Numbered from the stretch's first letter, positions 23,136 through 29,727 are shown. The stretch: DNA of 42,680 nt from a virus (IMGVR_UViG_3300005340_000021:1-42680), one strand, 5' to 3'. The notes: a model not told the origin generated them from the sequence alone. Translations and numbers: made by a program.

Positions 23136-23229
23136 GAAGGGGTGCGCTGCGTCCCTTCGATTGAGTGCCAGGAATAGCGCAACCGGCAGCGCTTTATGAG
23201 CCGGACCAATCACAAACAGGAGTCGAGCA
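23136..23229 (+). promoter_or_regulatory. Intergenic hairpin plus TGAGTGCCAG leader (first copy)
   Basis: GAAGGG (23136-23141) and CCCTTC (23153-23158) can form a stem. ATTGAGTGCCAG follows, then a second stem CCGGC...GCCGG and an ACAAACAGGAG ribosome site. The next intergenic region (23463-23529) has the same order of parts. No T-run follows the stems, so these are more likely RNA leaders or processing sites than terminators. Confidence 0.5.
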
Positions 23230-23454
23230 ATGCAGATCAGATTTAACCGCGATTACATTTGGCGCCCCGAAGGGGATAGCAGCCATGCCGACAAGATGGG
23301 CGCCAAGGTGCGGCCGGTGCGCCGCCTCACGGTGAAGAAAACCCCGGACGGGCCGGGCGAAACTGACGCAGAAGTCGGCCCCATGTTTGAAATCGTGGTG
23401 TACGCCACCGGAAAGCGCTTCCACGCATTTGCCGACGAACTCCACCCCGCCTGA
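23230..23454 (+). CDS. Small protein of unknown function
   Basis: The 74-residue basic protein looks beta-rich (Val-Arg-Pro-Val-Arg-Arg-Leu-Thr-Val-Lys-Lys and Met-Phe-Glu-Ile-Val-Val-Tyr-Ala). CAGGAG lies nine bases before the ATG. It stands alone between two structured leaders, so each gene of this group may be regulated separately. No family is recognised. Confidence 0.6.
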   Translation: MQIRFNRDYIWRPEGDSSHADKMGAKVRPVRRLTVKKTPDGPGETDAEVGPMFEIVVYATGKRFHAFADELHPA

Positions 23455-23462
23455 CATTCTCC

Positions 23463-23529
23463 GAGCGTCGGCCACGGTCGACGCTCTAATGAGTGCCAGC
23501 GTTCAAGCGTACTAACACAGGAGAGAGAG
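23463..23529 (+). promoter_or_regulatory. Intergenic hairpin plus TGAGTGCCAG leader (second copy)
   Basis: GAGCGTCG (23463-23470) pairs perfectly with CGACGCTC (23479-23486) around an 8-base loop. TAATGAGTGCCAGCG and AACACAGGAGAG follow before the next ATG. The shared ATTGAGTGCCAG/AATGAGTGCCAG and ACACAGGAG parts make it a second copy of the unit at 23136-23229. Confidence 0.55.
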
Positions 23530-24024
23530 ATGAAGAAGCAGACAATCCAATGCATTCAAAGGCTTACGGCTCTAGGCGTATCCAATGACGATGCCTGGGC
23601 CTTGCGTCGCATCTCGATGACGCTGCACCGCTGGCATGAGCTGGAGTGTGGCGACTCCAACGATTACGCCTCATGGTGTATCGTGCGCGGCCACAAGCCG
23701 AAACGCGAGTTTTACCGCGATCCCGAGTCGCAGGCCCCCATGTGGCGCGACGTTGGCGAGTTCGTCCATGACGACAACGGCAAGCCCTACCTCGAGCGCC
23801 ACATCCACACCGAAAACAAGCCGCGATATGAGCCTCTCGCCGATCGCGAGACGGGCGCCCTGAAGCGGCTCAATCGCATCATGGCCAAGTATCCTGCACT
23901 CGGCTCCTACGTGCAAGGCGATCCGCGCGGCGCATCGGTCTATGTCGTCGACTATGCGACCGTCCCGCAATTCAACCATAGCCCTGATACATGCTACTCG
24001 CAGGGCGTGGCGGTGCACTCATGA
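23530..24024 (+). CDS. Conserved phage/plasmid protein of unknown function
   Basis: The 164-residue protein starts with a helical, charged part and ends in a motif I recognise from phage and plasmid proteins: Tyr-Val-Gln-Gly-Asp-Pro-Arg-Gly-Ala-Ser-Val-Tyr (about 127-138) and Asp-Thr-Cys-Tyr-Ser-Gln-Gly-Val-Ala-Val. The family has no known function. GGAGAGAGAG precedes the ATG. The stop overlaps the next start (ATGA). Confidence 0.7.
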   Translation: MKKQTIQCIQRLTALGVSNDDAWALRRISMTLHRWHELECGDSNDYASWCIVRGHKPKREFYRDPESQAPMWRDVGEFVHDDNGKPYLERHIHTENKPRYEPLADRETGALKRLNRIMAKYPALGSYVQGDPRGASVYVVDYATVPQFNHSPDTCYSQGVAVHS

Positions 24025-24245
24025 TCGTCCACAAGGCCACCGGATGGCTACCGGATGGAAGGCGGGTCACGGCAGAGGATTGGCCCAGTGCCGAGATTGC
24101 CAGCACCGCGCTAGGCATCACAAAGGCCTACGCACCGCTCATGCCACACTGCATGAGCTTTGATGAACTGGCGGACGAGATAGGGCGACGCCTCAAAATC
24201 GACCTCACCCGCCCCTATGGCTGTTCGATCATTGTGGAAGACTGA
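24021..24245 (+). CDS. Small protein of unknown function
   Basis: The 74-residue protein has the sequence Trp-Leu-Pro-Asp-Gly-Arg-Arg-Val near residues 9-16 and a helical C-terminal half (Phe-Asp-Glu-Leu-Ala-Asp-Glu-Ile-Gly-Arg-Arg-Leu-Lys). It is coupled to the preceding gene by an ATGA overlap and ends one base before the next ATG. No family is recognised. Confidence 0.6.
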   Translation: MIVHKATGWLPDGRRVTAEDWPSAEIASTALGITKAYAPLMPHCMSFDELADEIGRRLKIDLTRPYGCSIIVED

Positions 24246-24246
24246 C

Positions 24247-24558
24247 ATGCGACCTACCATCCTCGCCGCTGCCTTGCTCCTGGCAGCGGCCCCCGCCCAA
24301 GCCGATACCGTCAAGGCCCGATACCTCTCCGGCAATGGCGACTGCCAGTCCTTCGGCGCCGAGATCACCACCGGTGCCTGGACTTTCGATGCCCACAAGG
24401 TCGGCCATTCGGGCATGTCCTGGCCCCTCATCAATGGCGCCGCCGACGTCCGCATGACCCACCAGGGCTATGGCGTGGCCATCGTGGCCACCGTCACCGG
24501 CAATATCCTTACCCTCGAGGCCCCCCGGTGGGGCTGTAAATGGGCCGCTGAACGCTAG
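24247..24558 (+). CDS. Secreted protein with Sec signal peptide
   Basis: The 103-residue protein has a clear signal peptide: a short basic end, a Leu/Ala-rich core (Leu-Ala-Ala-Ala-Leu-Leu-Leu-Ala) and an Ala-Gln-Ala cleavage site at about residues 17-19. The mature part is small and beta-rich with two cysteines (in Gly-Asp-Cys-Gln and Trp-Gly-Cys-Lys) that could form a disulphide in the periplasm. It is the last gene before a strong terminator. A role in superinfection exclusion or host envelope change is possible but not shown. Confidence 0.65.
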   Translation: MRPTILAAALLLAAAPAQADTVKARYLSGNGDCQSFGAEITTGAWTFDAHKVGHSGMSWPLINGAADVRMTHQGYGVAIVATVTGNILTLEAPRWGCKWAAER

Positions 24559-24567
24559 CCCGCACAA

Positions 24568-24613
24568 GAGGCCAGGAAACCCCGTCAGGAATGGCGGGGT
24601 TTTTTGTGGCCTC
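24568..24613 (+). terminator. Strong intrinsic terminator of the rightward cluster
   Basis: AACCCCG (24578-24584) and CGGGGTT (24595-24601) form a stem followed by TTTTT. An outer GAGGCCA/TGGCCTC pair (24568-24574 with 24607-24613) encloses it. It ends the plus-strand group and may also stop leftward transcripts, though the T-run on that side is only three bases. Confidence 0.88.
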
Positions 24614-24666
24614 CGGGACCGGCTAAGGCAGGATTCGCTTCCAGACCCCCTAAAATCCCCGGCAAT

Positions 24667-24690
24667 CGCCATGCTATTCCCGACATGGCG
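24667..24690 (-). terminator. Hairpin after the leftward glycosyltransferase gene
   Basis: CGCCATG and CATGGCG form a perfect 7-bp stem with a 10-base loop, one base after the stop of the minus-strand gene. No T-run follows on the minus strand, so it may act as an mRNA 3' end or a weak terminator. Confidence 0.45.
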
Positions 24691-24691
24691 T

Positions 24692-25384
24692 TTACAATTG
24701 GGAAACCAGATCGCCGTGACCGTTCAGCTCGAGGAAGGCGGCGAAAGTCTCGGGCTGGACATGGGTGATGAAGTCGCAGCCCGTCTTGCCGTACTTCCTC
24801 ATGAATACCTCGGGCGTCAGCGTCCACTCGCCACGCTCGCCAAGTGTCGGCAATACCTCGATATTGTTGCCCAGCAGGCGCGGGATTCGGGTTTCCATGA
24901 AGGGATGGACCGGACCCTGCCAATTATACTTCGCCACGAAGTCGAAGTCCCTGGCAAAGTGAAGATCCAGCCACCAGACCTGGAAGTCGTGGAAGCCAAA
25001 GGGCGTCATCGGCTGCATCGCCGATGGCTTGGTCATCTGGTCAAAACCCCAGGACACCGGCCTCGAGAACAGCGCATCGCTCTCATGGTAGACAAGGCGG
25101 TCGTAGCCCCACTCGATCGCCAGCTCGATCCCCTTGCAGAGCGCCCGGCCGGGACCATCGGCACGGACAGGATCATCCAGGGCAGGGTGGCCGATCGCGT
25201 CGGTAAAGCGGTGCAGGTACTCGGGAGGGTCGACAAAGCCCAGCGGTTCCTCGGGGCTCGCATTGTCCACAAGCAGCAGGTCCATGCCGGGGTTGAGACG
25301 TCGCAGCAGGGCCTGGGACACAGCCATCAGCCGCCCCTGCTCGGGCCGCACGAGGTGGCACTGCTGGAACAAAAGCGTTCTCAT
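24692..25384 (-). CDS. Putative GT-A-fold glycosyltransferase
   Basis: The 230-residue protein looks like a small GT-A enzyme. The first strand (Met-Arg-Thr-Leu-Leu-Phe-Gln-Gln) leads to Leu-Leu-Leu-Val-Asp-Asn-Ala-Ser (36-43), a nucleotide-binding strand. Further on, Tyr-Asp-Arg-Leu-Val-Tyr-His-Glu-Ser-Asp-Ala-Leu-Phe (94-106) contains an Asp-x-Asp-like metal site. The rest is Trp/Phe-rich. It probably moves a sugar to LPS, protein or DNA; the acceptor is unknown. The ATG at 25384 overlaps the stop of an 11-codon ORF. A longer in-frame start at 25522 would lie inside the upstream gene and adds a Pro-rich tail that does not fit. Confidence 0.6.
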   Translation of the reverse strand: MRTLLFQQCHLVRPEQGRLMAVSQALLRRLNPGMDLLLVDNASPEEPLGFVDPPEYLHRFTDAIGHPALDDPVRADGPGRALCKGIELAIEWGYDRLVYHESDALFSRPVSWGFDQMTKPSAMQPMTPFGFHDFQVWWLDLHFARDFDFVAKYNWQGPVHPFMETRIPRLLGNNIEVLPTLGERGEWTLTPEVFMRKYGKTGCDFITHVQPETFAAFLELNGHGDLVSQL

Positions 25385-25416
25385 GCTACGAGCGCGAGGA
25401 TGAGGAAGCGGGTCAT
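25381..25416 (-). CDS. 11-residue hydrophobic coupling ORF
   Basis: The ORF encodes Met-Thr-Arg-Phe-Leu-Ile-Leu-Ala-Leu-Val-Ala. Its ATG overlaps the TGA of the Lar-like gene and its own TGA overlaps the glycosyltransferase ATG, giving two ATGA overlaps in 36 bases. It is probably a translational link, because the glycosyltransferase has no ribosome binding site of its own. It could also be chance. Confidence 0.4.
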   Translation of the reverse strand: MTRFLILALVA

Positions 25417-26141
25417 CGGGTGGGCTCTGGGGACTTGAGGGCGCGGCGGGCGTGGCGCTGAAGGTAAAAATAGGCGCTGTGCCAGTTTCCGTTTGCGAGC
25501 ACTGTGGAATCCAAACCCTCAATGTTCAATCCGCCCGCGATTTCCCGCAGGGCTTCTTCCAGCGCCTTGTTCCGCGCATCAGGGCTCGCGTCTTTGGCGT
25601 CCGCGTTGGGGAGATTTGATCTGCCTTCGGGTCGCTCGTTAGAGGCCGACGAATTTCTGCTGTCAGCGCCTTCTGCTTTGGATATCCGCCGAGGCTCGAC
25701 GCGGCGATACATCGTGACGGCCTCAACCTTAAGATCATTGCGCACTGCATGGATGAGCTTCCCCTTGTCGTTGGGATCGCGGCCGCGGCCTTCGAAGGCG
25801 TCGCGAATCGCCTTGGCGACCGCCGGATTGCCGCCACGCGAAGCAACGTAGGCGTCCATTTCGTCCATGAGTTCAGCGCCAGTCAGAAGCGCGCCCACCT
25901 CCGCTACTGCGGGCGAACTACCATTCTCGACCACCTCGCCACGGACAGAGCGGCGGTTCCAAAGCAGGGTGGCTTCTTCGGGCGTGCGTGCGTTCGGGCC
26001 TTCAGCGCCGCATTTGCATTGCATCCACCATGTGTCGGCGGGGCCGCATCCGTCGCGTCCGTTGTCGCGGACCCTCGCGCCGTGCAGCCGACTTCCATCG
26101 TCGAACGGACACGGCTCCAGCACAGGTGTTGGGTCGGTCAT
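25413..26141 (-). CDS. Lar-like (restriction alleviation) zinc-ribbon protein
   Basis: The 242-residue protein has an N-terminal segment of the Lar type: Leu-Glu-Pro-Cys-Pro-Phe (8-13), then Trp-Trp-Met-Gln-Cys-Lys-Cys-Gly-Ala-Glu-Gly-Pro (38-49) and Glu-Glu-Ala-Thr-Leu-Leu-Trp-Asn-Arg-Arg (55-64). Lar family proteins lower host type I restriction. Here the usual Cys-Pro-Phe-Cys-Gly reads Cys-Pro-Phe-Asp-Asp, so one zinc ligand is missing. The remaining 170 residues (charged helices, a Ser/Asn-rich linker near 160-185 and an Ala/Arg end) are unknown. An inverted copy of the repeat element lies just upstream. Confidence 0.65.
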   Translation of the reverse strand: MTDPTPVLEPCPFDDGSRLHGARVRDNGRDGCGPADTWWMQCKCGAEGPNARTPEEATLLWNRRSVRGEVVENGSSPAVAEVGALLTGAELMDEMDAYVASRGGNPAVAKAIRDAFEGRGRDPNDKGKLIHAVRNDLKVEAVTMYRRVEPRRISKAEGADSRNSSASNERPEGRSNLPNADAKDASPDARNKALEEALREIAGGLNIEGLDSTVLANGNWHSAYFYLQRHARRALKSPEPTR

Positions 26142-26159
26142 TGCTGGTCCTCTGGGGTT

Positions 26160-26184
26160 GGATTAGGGGTGCCTTCGGGTCGCG
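26160..26184 (+). repeat. Copy C, core of the repeated leader element, inverted
   Basis: The plus strand reads GGATTAGGGGTGCCTTCGGG then TCGCG, matching the first 25 bases of copies A and B, but in the opposite orientation relative to the next gene. This favours a protein-binding site over a strand-specific RNA leader for the core. Confidence 0.65.
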
Positions 26185-26207
26185 TTTAGGAGGTGGGGGT
26201 GGCTGCC

Positions 26208-26471
26208 TTACTTCGCGGGCTTCTTGAGGTAGGTCGCTTCGAGAGAGTCGATGCCGTCAAGAACGGCGCGAACCTCCTTCTGGCTGACCGGCTTGTAGCC
26301 GCGCGGGCCGACGCCCGGTGCCGCATGAGCAATCAGCATGCAGAGCGCCTTGTCGTTCAGGCGCCCGGCGCGCAGCTTGCGGACCCCTTGGGATATCGCA
26401 ACGATGGCGTCCGCCAGAATCTCGGTCGGCACCTCGTTCTCGGGTATCTGCTTGATGGCTATCTTTTTCAT
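26208..26471 (-). CDS. Small conserved phage protein of unknown function
   Basis: The 87-residue helical protein contains Glu-Ile-Leu-Ala-Asp-Ala-Ile-Val-Ala-Ile-Ser and Leu-Asn-Asp-Lys-Ala-Leu. The C-terminus is a single long helix (Val-Arg-Ala-Val-Leu-Asp-Gly-Ile-Asp-Ser-Leu-Glu). The start overlaps the HNH stop (ATGA). It is part of the leftward DNA-metabolism operon, so it may bind DNA or a partner enzyme; I do not recognise it firmly. Confidence 0.6.
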   Translation of the reverse strand: MKKIAIKQIPENEVPTEILADAIVAISQGVRKLRAGRLNDKALCMLIAHAAPGVGPRGYKPVSQKEVRAVLDGIDSLEATYLKKPAK

Positions 26472-26809
26472 GTTGCCGTCCTCAAAACAGTAGTGCCGTT
26501 GACCTTGCGTTTGAACTTCGACTGCCATGCCGAGGGCTTCTTCGCTCCAAGATGCTTGGCACGGATGCGCTTGACCTTGGCGATGGCTGGAACGTCGACC
26601 TTGTCTTTCGCCCGGCGGCAGGTTTCGTGAGCGGGGCCGCAGTTGCCGTCGTTGTCCGCGCCACCCAAGCCCAAGGCGATGACATGCTCGATGATCCATT
26701 TCTCGCGAACGCCGTCGATCTTGATCTCGCACAGCACACAGACGCCTTTGTGCCGCTCCCATATCTGGAGCCGGCGCGTGGTCGACATGGGCCTGCGAAT
26801 GACGTTCAC
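26468..26809 (-). CDS. HNH endonuclease
   Basis: The 113-residue protein has Cys24-x2-Cys27, Glu41-His42, Asn56 and His61-x2-Cys64, which form the zinc-stabilised HNH fold. The C-terminus is Lys-rich and may bind DNA. It starts at GTG 26809, overlapping the upstream stop (GTGA). Phage HNH enzymes cut DNA during recombination, packaging or homing. It lies in the exonuclease operon and not beside terL. Confidence 0.8.
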   Translation of the reverse strand: MNVIRRPMSTTRRLQIWERHKGVCVLCEIKIDGVREKWIIEHVIALGLGGADNDGNCGPAHETCRRAKDKVDVPAIAKVKRIRAKHLGAKKPSAWQSKFKRKVNGTTVLRTAT

Positions 26810-27129
26810 AGCCGCACGCTCCGTCGGGTAGCCTCAGCTGTGCGCCATGCCTCGATCTTGGCCGAATGGGCGTCCCTGAGGGCGCGGTGCTGCTCGTCCT
26901 CGAATATCGCCTGCTGGAGGCCATCCAGGGCCGTCTTGTAGTCGGCGCTGGCGTAGGCTTCCCGCTCCTGGGCGCTGATCGGCAGGCCGTTGTGCTTCAT
27001 CATGCCGATGGCCTTCACGCGCTTGAGGCCGTGTTCCAGCACCACCCGGTTTGCGCGAGCCTGAGCTGCGGCCCCGGCCGTCTGCATGAGGTAGTCGACC
27101 GATCGCTGAACCTCCGCCTCGTCGATCAC
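26806..27129 (-). CDS. Conserved helical phage protein
   Basis: The 107-residue protein is helical throughout, with Glu-Arg-Glu-Ala-Tyr and Glu-Ala-Trp-Arg-Thr-Ala near the end. I know similar small helical proteins beside exonuclease or SSB-type genes in alphaproteobacterial phages, with no known function. It starts at GTG 27129 and overlaps both neighbours. It may form a complex with the protein at 27126-27566. Confidence 0.6.
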   Translation of the reverse strand: MIDEAEVQRSVDYLMQTAGAAAQARANRVVLEHGLKRVKAIGMMKHNGLPISAQEREAYASADYKTALDGLQQAIFEDEQHRALRDAHSAKIEAWRTAEATRRSVRL

Positions 27130-27566
27130 GAAACCGCCCTCGCCAGATTGTTCCGGTAGGCCTCAATCGCGGCTTTGGTGAGCAGGTCGATATCGGACAC
27201 GTCGTACTTGCCCGACCCCATGGCGCGGCCGACAACGCCGGTCACGAAGATGAAAACGTCCTTCGGATCGACATTGCTCATGCGGGCGCTGTTGTGTCCG
27301 GCGGGCGGCGCGCTGGCGGCTGGCGCGGGAGGTGGCGGCGTGGCGGGGGCCGTCGAGCCTGCCGAGCCCGGCCGTCCCTCGATCACGGTCACAACGTCCT
27401 GTCCCCAATTCTTGCGGGACGTGGGCACGTCGTAGGTCTGTCCAGCCTGAAAGGCATCCTGCATGCCCACCGGCAGCATGAACTTCGCCCCGTTGGGATC
27501 GACGATGCTGCCGAACTTCTTGTCCGGCTTGGCGGGGTTGACATACTTGGCAACGATGATGGTCAT
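27126..27566 (-). CDS. Possible ssDNA-binding or recombination partner protein
   Basis: The 146-residue protein has a beta-rich N-terminal domain (Phe-Gly-Ser-Ile-Val-Asp-Pro-Asn-Gly and Asp-Val-Val-Thr-Val-Ile), a Pro/Ala linker (about 66-90) and a C-terminal helical domain (Asp-Pro-Lys-Asp-Val-Phe-Ile-Phe-Val-Thr-Gly). It follows the exonuclease with an ATGA overlap. Small beta proteins after phage exonucleases are often SSBs or annealing proteins. The link is inferred; no OB-fold signature is certain. Confidence 0.5.
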   Translation of the reverse strand: MTIIVAKYVNPAKPDKKFGSIVDPNGAKFMLPVGMQDAFQAGQTYDVPTSRKNWGQDVVTVIEGRPGSAGSTAPATPPPPAPAASAPPAGHNSARMSNVDPKDVFIFVTGVVGRAMGSGKYDVSDIDLLTKAAIEAYRNNLARAVS

Positions 27567-28315
27567 GCTTGCGCTCCTTCGTAGAACTTGTTTGCCGCCA
27601 GGATCATCTCGGGCGACCACTGGTAGCTGGTCATGTCGGGCGAGAAGATCGACAGGGCGTCATGCGAGTCGCTGCACCGCTCCAGCAGGGCGCGGACGGC
27701 ATGGGCACCGCGGCGAACGCGGACCATCGCGTCCTTCGCTTCCTGCGGCGTGACCGGATAGAGCGCCCACTTTTTCGGCGTGACGTAGAGCAGAGAGAAG
27801 GGCTTGCCCGTCGCTTCCATGTAGCAGGCGACCTGCTCGACGTGCGCGGGCTGGGCGACGGACGGCATGCGCTGAGTGGTTTTCAGATCCACGCCGAAGT
27901 CGGTCCACGTCCAGTCGGCAAAGCCGATTAGTGGGACCTCGACGCCGGGGACCTCGATGCTGATCTTGGTCTGCCGCGTCATCGGCACCGGCCATGCCTT
28001 CTCCCTGAAGGCCAGCATGCACTGGCAGAGGTATTGGATCAGGTCGGCGCGTTCCTTCACCGCCTTGTCGTCGGCGACGCCCATCGCGGCCTTCTCGAAC
28101 TCGTCGTGCATCGCGTCGTGCGCGGGGCCTTCGCCTTCCTGAAACAGCAGGCGGTCGCAGCCAGCTTCGACGGCGCGGCCACGCCATGCGGCCGGTCCCA
28201 TCTCGTCCTTCACGCCCATAAGGTAGCGCACTACCCAGGCGGCGGGCTCTTCGCGGTAGAGCCTGAGGCTGGACGGGGAAAGGTGCTTGATGCCGTGGCG
28301 TTCAAAGGCGTTCAT
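27563..28315 (-). CDS. PD-(D/E)XK exonuclease (Cas4/RecB-like)
   Basis: The 250-residue nuclease starts with Leu-Ser-Pro-Ser-Ser-Leu-Arg-Leu-Tyr (12-20), the usual first helix of RecB-like nucleases. The core is Gly-Phe-Ala-Asp134-Trp, Val-Asp143-Leu-Lys145-Thr-Thr and Gln161-Val-Ala-Cys-Tyr165, which provide metal-binding Asp/Asp and catalytic Lys. Such enzymes digest DNA ends for recombination or host DNA turnover. The gene sits between a 63-residue helical gene and the possible SSB, all with overlaps. Confidence 0.82.
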   Translation of the reverse strand: MNAFERHGIKHLSPSSLRLYREEPAAWVVRYLMGVKDEMGPAAWRGRAVEAGCDRLLFQEGEGPAHDAMHDEFEKAAMGVADDKAVKERADLIQYLCQCMLAFREKAWPVPMTRQTKISIEVPGVEVPLIGFADWTWTDFGVDLKTTQRMPSVAQPAHVEQVACYMEATGKPFSLLYVTPKKWALYPVTPQEAKDAMVRVRRGAHAVRALLERCSDSHDALSIFSPDMTSYQWSPEMILAANKFYEGAQA

Positions 28316-28503
28316 TCTGCGGCCTGCATGTGAAGGTTGACGGGACGATCCTTGCTTTCGAGCATGTCGTGGTGAGCATCTTCATCGGCGTGTTCCGACT
28401 CGGCGGCTGCGATGACGCGCTCCAAGGCCATCGCCGCCATCTCGGGGCGGTCGAGAATTGCGTTCGCAATGTCGCGAAGGCTTTGCAGTTCGTGGCGGGT
28501 CAT
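28312..28503 (-). CDS. Small acidic helical protein
   Basis: The 63-residue protein has Leu-Gln-Ser-Leu-Arg-Asp-Ile-Ala-Asn-Ala-Ile-Leu-Asp and a His/Asp/Glu-rich C-terminus (Glu-Ser-Glu-His-Ala-Asp-Glu-Asp). AAAGGA lies ten bases before the ATG at 28503. Longer reading up to 28620 would run through the repeat element. The stop overlaps the exonuclease start. Confidence 0.55.
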   Translation of the reverse strand: MTRHELQSLRDIANAILDRPEMAAMALERVIAAAESEHADEDAHHDMLESKDRPVNLHMQAAE

Positions 28504-28510
28504 TGCAGTC

Positions 28511-28567
28511 GGTTCCTTTCTCAGGACTTGAGTTGGCGTGGAAAGCGCGACCCGAAGGCACAAATCC
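28511..28567 (-). repeat. Copy A of the ~50-bp repeated leader element
   Basis: The minus strand has GGATTTGTGCCTTCGGG then TCGCG, a short variable stretch, GCCAACTCAAGT, CTGAG and AAAGGA just before the ATG at 28503. Copy B (21505-21561) matches in order and spacing. Here the repeat overlaps the 3' end of the small gene at 28521-28643. Confidence 0.75.
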
Positions 28568-28643
28568 AAATTAACCACCTCCCTATCCAGCTTCTGCGGC
28601 GTGGCGGGGGCATGTTCCAAAGAGTGGTGCCGCCGGTGTTCAT
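28521..28643 (-). CDS. Possible 40-residue protein
   Basis: The ORF overlaps the preceding stop (ATGA) and encodes a basic peptide with a Trp/Ile-rich stretch (Trp-Ile-Gly-Arg-Trp-Leu-Ile-Trp-Ile-Cys). Its last third is encoded by repeat copy A, which is non-coding in copy B, so the end of the protein may not be under selection. It may be a gene remnant. Confidence 0.35.
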   Translation of the reverse strand: MNTGGTTLWNMPPPRRRSWIGRWLIWICAFGSRFPRQLKS

Positions 28644-29041
28644 GACCACGGCTCCTCGTATTCGCCGGTGAGTTCGACGAGGCAGTAGGTGCCGCCGTTC
28701 ACTTCCTTCGACTCTCGGACATCTTGCTCGGCAAAATGTTTGTGGAAGTGCATCTTGTTGATTGTGTCGCCCAGAACGGACGCCCATGCCGTCACCTTCA
28801 CCTTGCGCGGCGGGGGAGGGAGGAGGAACGGACTGTCAGGGAAGTAGCCCCAGCCCGTATCCGCGAGGGTCTGGTCTTCACGATTGCCTGTGCTGTCCAC
28901 ACGGAAGCCGAGGATTGGGCAACGTCCCGGCATATCGGTCGCACAGACAACGACGGTTCCGCCGTCTTTATACGGCACCAACGCACGGCCTTTGCTATCC
29001 TTCGGATAGTGCCCAGCCTCGATGTGTTCCTTGATGTTCAT
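28640..29041 (-). CDS. Unknown protein in the leftward accessory operon
   Basis: The 133-residue protein is beta-rich, with Gly-Gly-Thr-Val-Val-Val-Cys-Ala-Thr-Asp (near 33-42), Thr-Gly-Trp-Gly-Tyr-Phe, a Pro-rich turn and His-Phe-His-Lys-His-Phe near 106-111. There is no signal peptide. The start overlaps the preceding stop (ATGA). No family is recognised. Confidence 0.6.
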   Translation of the reverse strand: MNIKEHIEAGHYPKDSKGRALVPYKDGGTVVVCATDMPGRCPILGFRVDSTGNREDQTLADTGWGYFPDSPFLLPPPPRKVKVTAWASVLGDTINKMHFHKHFAEQDVRESKEVNGGTYCLVELTGEYEEPWS

Positions 29042-29331
29042 GACGAGGCCCTCAACTGCCCAATCTCGACCGCCGAGAGCTTGCAAAAAGGAACGCCGCC
29101 GATGCATGCGCTGATCGCAACAGCCTGATACCCTCTTGGAGGCTCCTTGTAGGTATCGAGGGCGTGACACCATTCGTCGCTGTAGGCGTGCTGGAAATAT
29201 CCGCCGCCGCAGGTCAGCGTAACCAGCCAGCCATCTGCAAGAGATACCGTCACGGAGGGCGCGGGCTTCGTGTCGTAGATCGGCATGTCGCGGCCCGCAC
29301 TATCGCTCGGCCAGTGGCGTGTGGTGGGCAT
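29038..29331 (-). CDS. Small protein of unknown function
   Basis: The 97-residue protein contains Thr-Leu-Thr-Cys-Gly-Gly-Gly-Tyr and Trp-Cys-His-Ala-Leu-Asp. Three more cysteines or histidines are present, so a metal site is possible but not clear. It begins four bases after the upstream stop and ends in an ATGA overlap with the next gene. No family is recognised. Confidence 0.55.
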   Translation of the reverse strand: MPTTRHWPSDSAGRDMPIYDTKPAPSVTVSLADGWLVTLTCGGGYFQHAYSDEWCHALDTYKEPPRGYQAVAISACIGGVPFCKLSAVEIGQLRASS

Positions 29332-29334
29332 GGT

Positions 29335-29727
29335 CTAGGCCTCCTGCTCGGCAAGGTAAGAGCGGATGTTGTTGGCGACTTGGCGGCCGGTGATATCGCG
29401 GGGGTTGTGCGGAGTCGTTCCGAAGAACGTCAGGACCTGTCTGTTGGAGATGCCAAAAAACGTGGCGGCATCTTCGAAGGCCTTGTTGCCGTTGCTATTC
29501 AGCCCTGGAACGTCGTCTGCATCCAAGCGATAGCCAGCCGCCGCAAATGCAGGGATCTTGGTCGCCCACCCAAGAGCGCAGGCGCTGCTCCTGCACCAGT
29601 AGAGGCCGATATCAAACTTGTGCGGCGGCACCGTATCGAGGAAGTCCGCCAGCACACGAAGACGCTCGCGTCCGGTCATCGGCACTACTACGGGGGTCGG
29701 GGTGTAGGTTTTTCCGTCGAACGGCAT
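29335..29727 (-). CDS. Conserved phage protein (Cys-Ala-Leu-Gly-Trp-Ala type)
   Basis: The 130-residue protein has Leu-Ala-Asp-Phe-Leu-Asp-Thr-Val-Pro (26-34), Phe-Asp-Ile-Gly-Leu-Tyr-Trp-Cys (38-45), Cys-Ala-Leu-Gly-Trp-Ala-Thr-Lys-Ile-Pro (50-59) and Phe-Phe-Gly-Ile-Ser (89-93). This set is known from a widespread family of phage and bacterial proteins without a known function. It is the first gene of the leftward operon; GGGAG lies seven bases before the ATG. Confidence 0.68.
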   Translation of the reverse strand: MPFDGKTYTPTPVVVPMTGRERLRVLADFLDTVPPHKFDIGLYWCRSSACALGWATKIPAFAAAGYRLDADDVPGLNSNGNKAFEDAATFFGISNRQVLTFFGTTPHNPRDITGRQVANNIRSYLAEQEA

